This document shows positions 63,761 through 64,000 of a DNA stretch of 64,000 bases, in pieces. A program made the translations under genes and the position numbers. Where the stretch lies: NCBI RefSeq assembly GCF_050916355.1, contig NZ_CP136946.1:3732558-3796557 (forward strand). Reading direction: 5' to 3'. Each line of letters opens with the position of its first letter. Position 1 is the stretch's first letter. The notes beneath the pieces are model-generated. The model had not been told where the DNA came from and did no database searches. It saw only the letters and a list, made by a program, of their open reading frames with translations. This DNA is from Jeongeupia wiesaeckerbachi. GTDB lineage: Bacteria; Pseudomonadota; Gammaproteobacteria; Burkholderiales; Chitinibacteraceae.

Positions 63761-64000
63761 TCAGGCCGGCAGCGCCTGCGCGGTTGCATACCCTTCCTCG
63801 CGCAGCCGTTCGATCAGCCGGTTCGCGACCAGCGCGACCGACGCCATCCGGGTCGGGTTCATGTGCGCACGCAGATCGGTCTCCAGATGCACCCGGCCAT
63901 CGGCCGTATGCGCGGCGCAGACGCGGAAGGCCTCGGCCAGTGTCGCCTCGTTGTCGATGCCCTTGAACACCTGCTCGGGCAGCACCACGCCGACGCCCGG
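63761..64000 (-). CDS. C-terminal part of an unidentified host protein (possibly DUF6671)
   Basis: The gene continues beyond the right edge; its last 79 codons are visible. The stretch HLETDLRAHMNPTRMASVALVANRLIERL resembles what I recall of DUF6671 proteins, but the fragment lacks their usual cysteine-rich tail. It converges with the LysR gene, with 37 bases between stops. Confidence 0.6.
   Translation of the reverse strand, partial: PGVGVVLPEQVFKGIDNEATLAEAFRVCAAHTADGRVHLETDLRAHMNPTRMASVALVANRLIERLREEGYATAQALPA

Overview
The window comes from a GC-rich bacterial chromosome. The host genes (kdp, trifunctional putA, livKHMGF, a Tad pilus cluster, a GcvA-type LysR regulator) fit a betaproteobacterium, probably of the Neisseriales/Chromobacteriaceae type. 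That placement is inferred from gene style, not from a marker gene. No rRNA, tRNA or CRISPR array was found.

Host part, left (1-24275). The end of kdpA with kdpB and kdpC forms a K+-transport operon closed by a terminator. putA follows, with several copies of an operator-like motif upstream of the gene that encodes its own DNA-binding domain. A five-gene branched-chain amino-acid ABC transporter (substrate-binding protein, LivH, LivM, LivG, LivF) comes next and ends in a terminator. On the minus strand a twelve-gene Flp/Tad pilus locus runs flp-tadV-cpaB-cpaC-cpaD-tadZ-tadA-tadB-tadC-tadE-tadF-tadG. About 790 bases of unassigned sequence then lead to the prophage.

Prophage (24276-62788, 38.5 kb). 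This is an apparently complete Mu-like transposable myophage of the BcepMu layout. Its ends are TG...CA, carry outward-facing transposase-site-like motifs, and are flanked by a 6-base target duplication GCCTTC. The leftward early operon (33576 to 24392) holds a Ner/gp16-like protein, HTH proteins, the MuA-type DDE transposase, the MuB-type ATPase, small early proteins, DUF3164, HU, GemA, a Mor-type activator and a Gp27-like protein. A CI-type repressor diverges from it across a 22-base palindrome. Between repressor and lysis genes lies a cargo segment: a coiled-coil membrane protein, a glycine-zipper protein, and a low-GC pair made of an NA37/YejK-type nucleoid-associated protein and a membrane protein. 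The rightward late region holds lysis, packaging, head and tail modules, ending in tail fibre and fibre chaperone. An Acb2-type anti-CBASS gene sits among the head genes. Two minus-strand genes, a small membrane protein and a DUF4145 protein, interrupt the tail operon as morons.

Three late transcription units (lysis, protease/head, baseplate W) start with the same element: an ATTAA box exactly 43 bases from the end of a conserved ATGGCSGCATG block. I read these as coordinately activated late promoters with a shared leader.

Host part, right (62789-64000). The prophage inserted 20 bases before the ATG of a LysR gene (14 bases beyond the duplicated target), so that gene is cut off from its own upstream region, which now lies left of the prophage. 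A truncated minus-strand gene ends the window.
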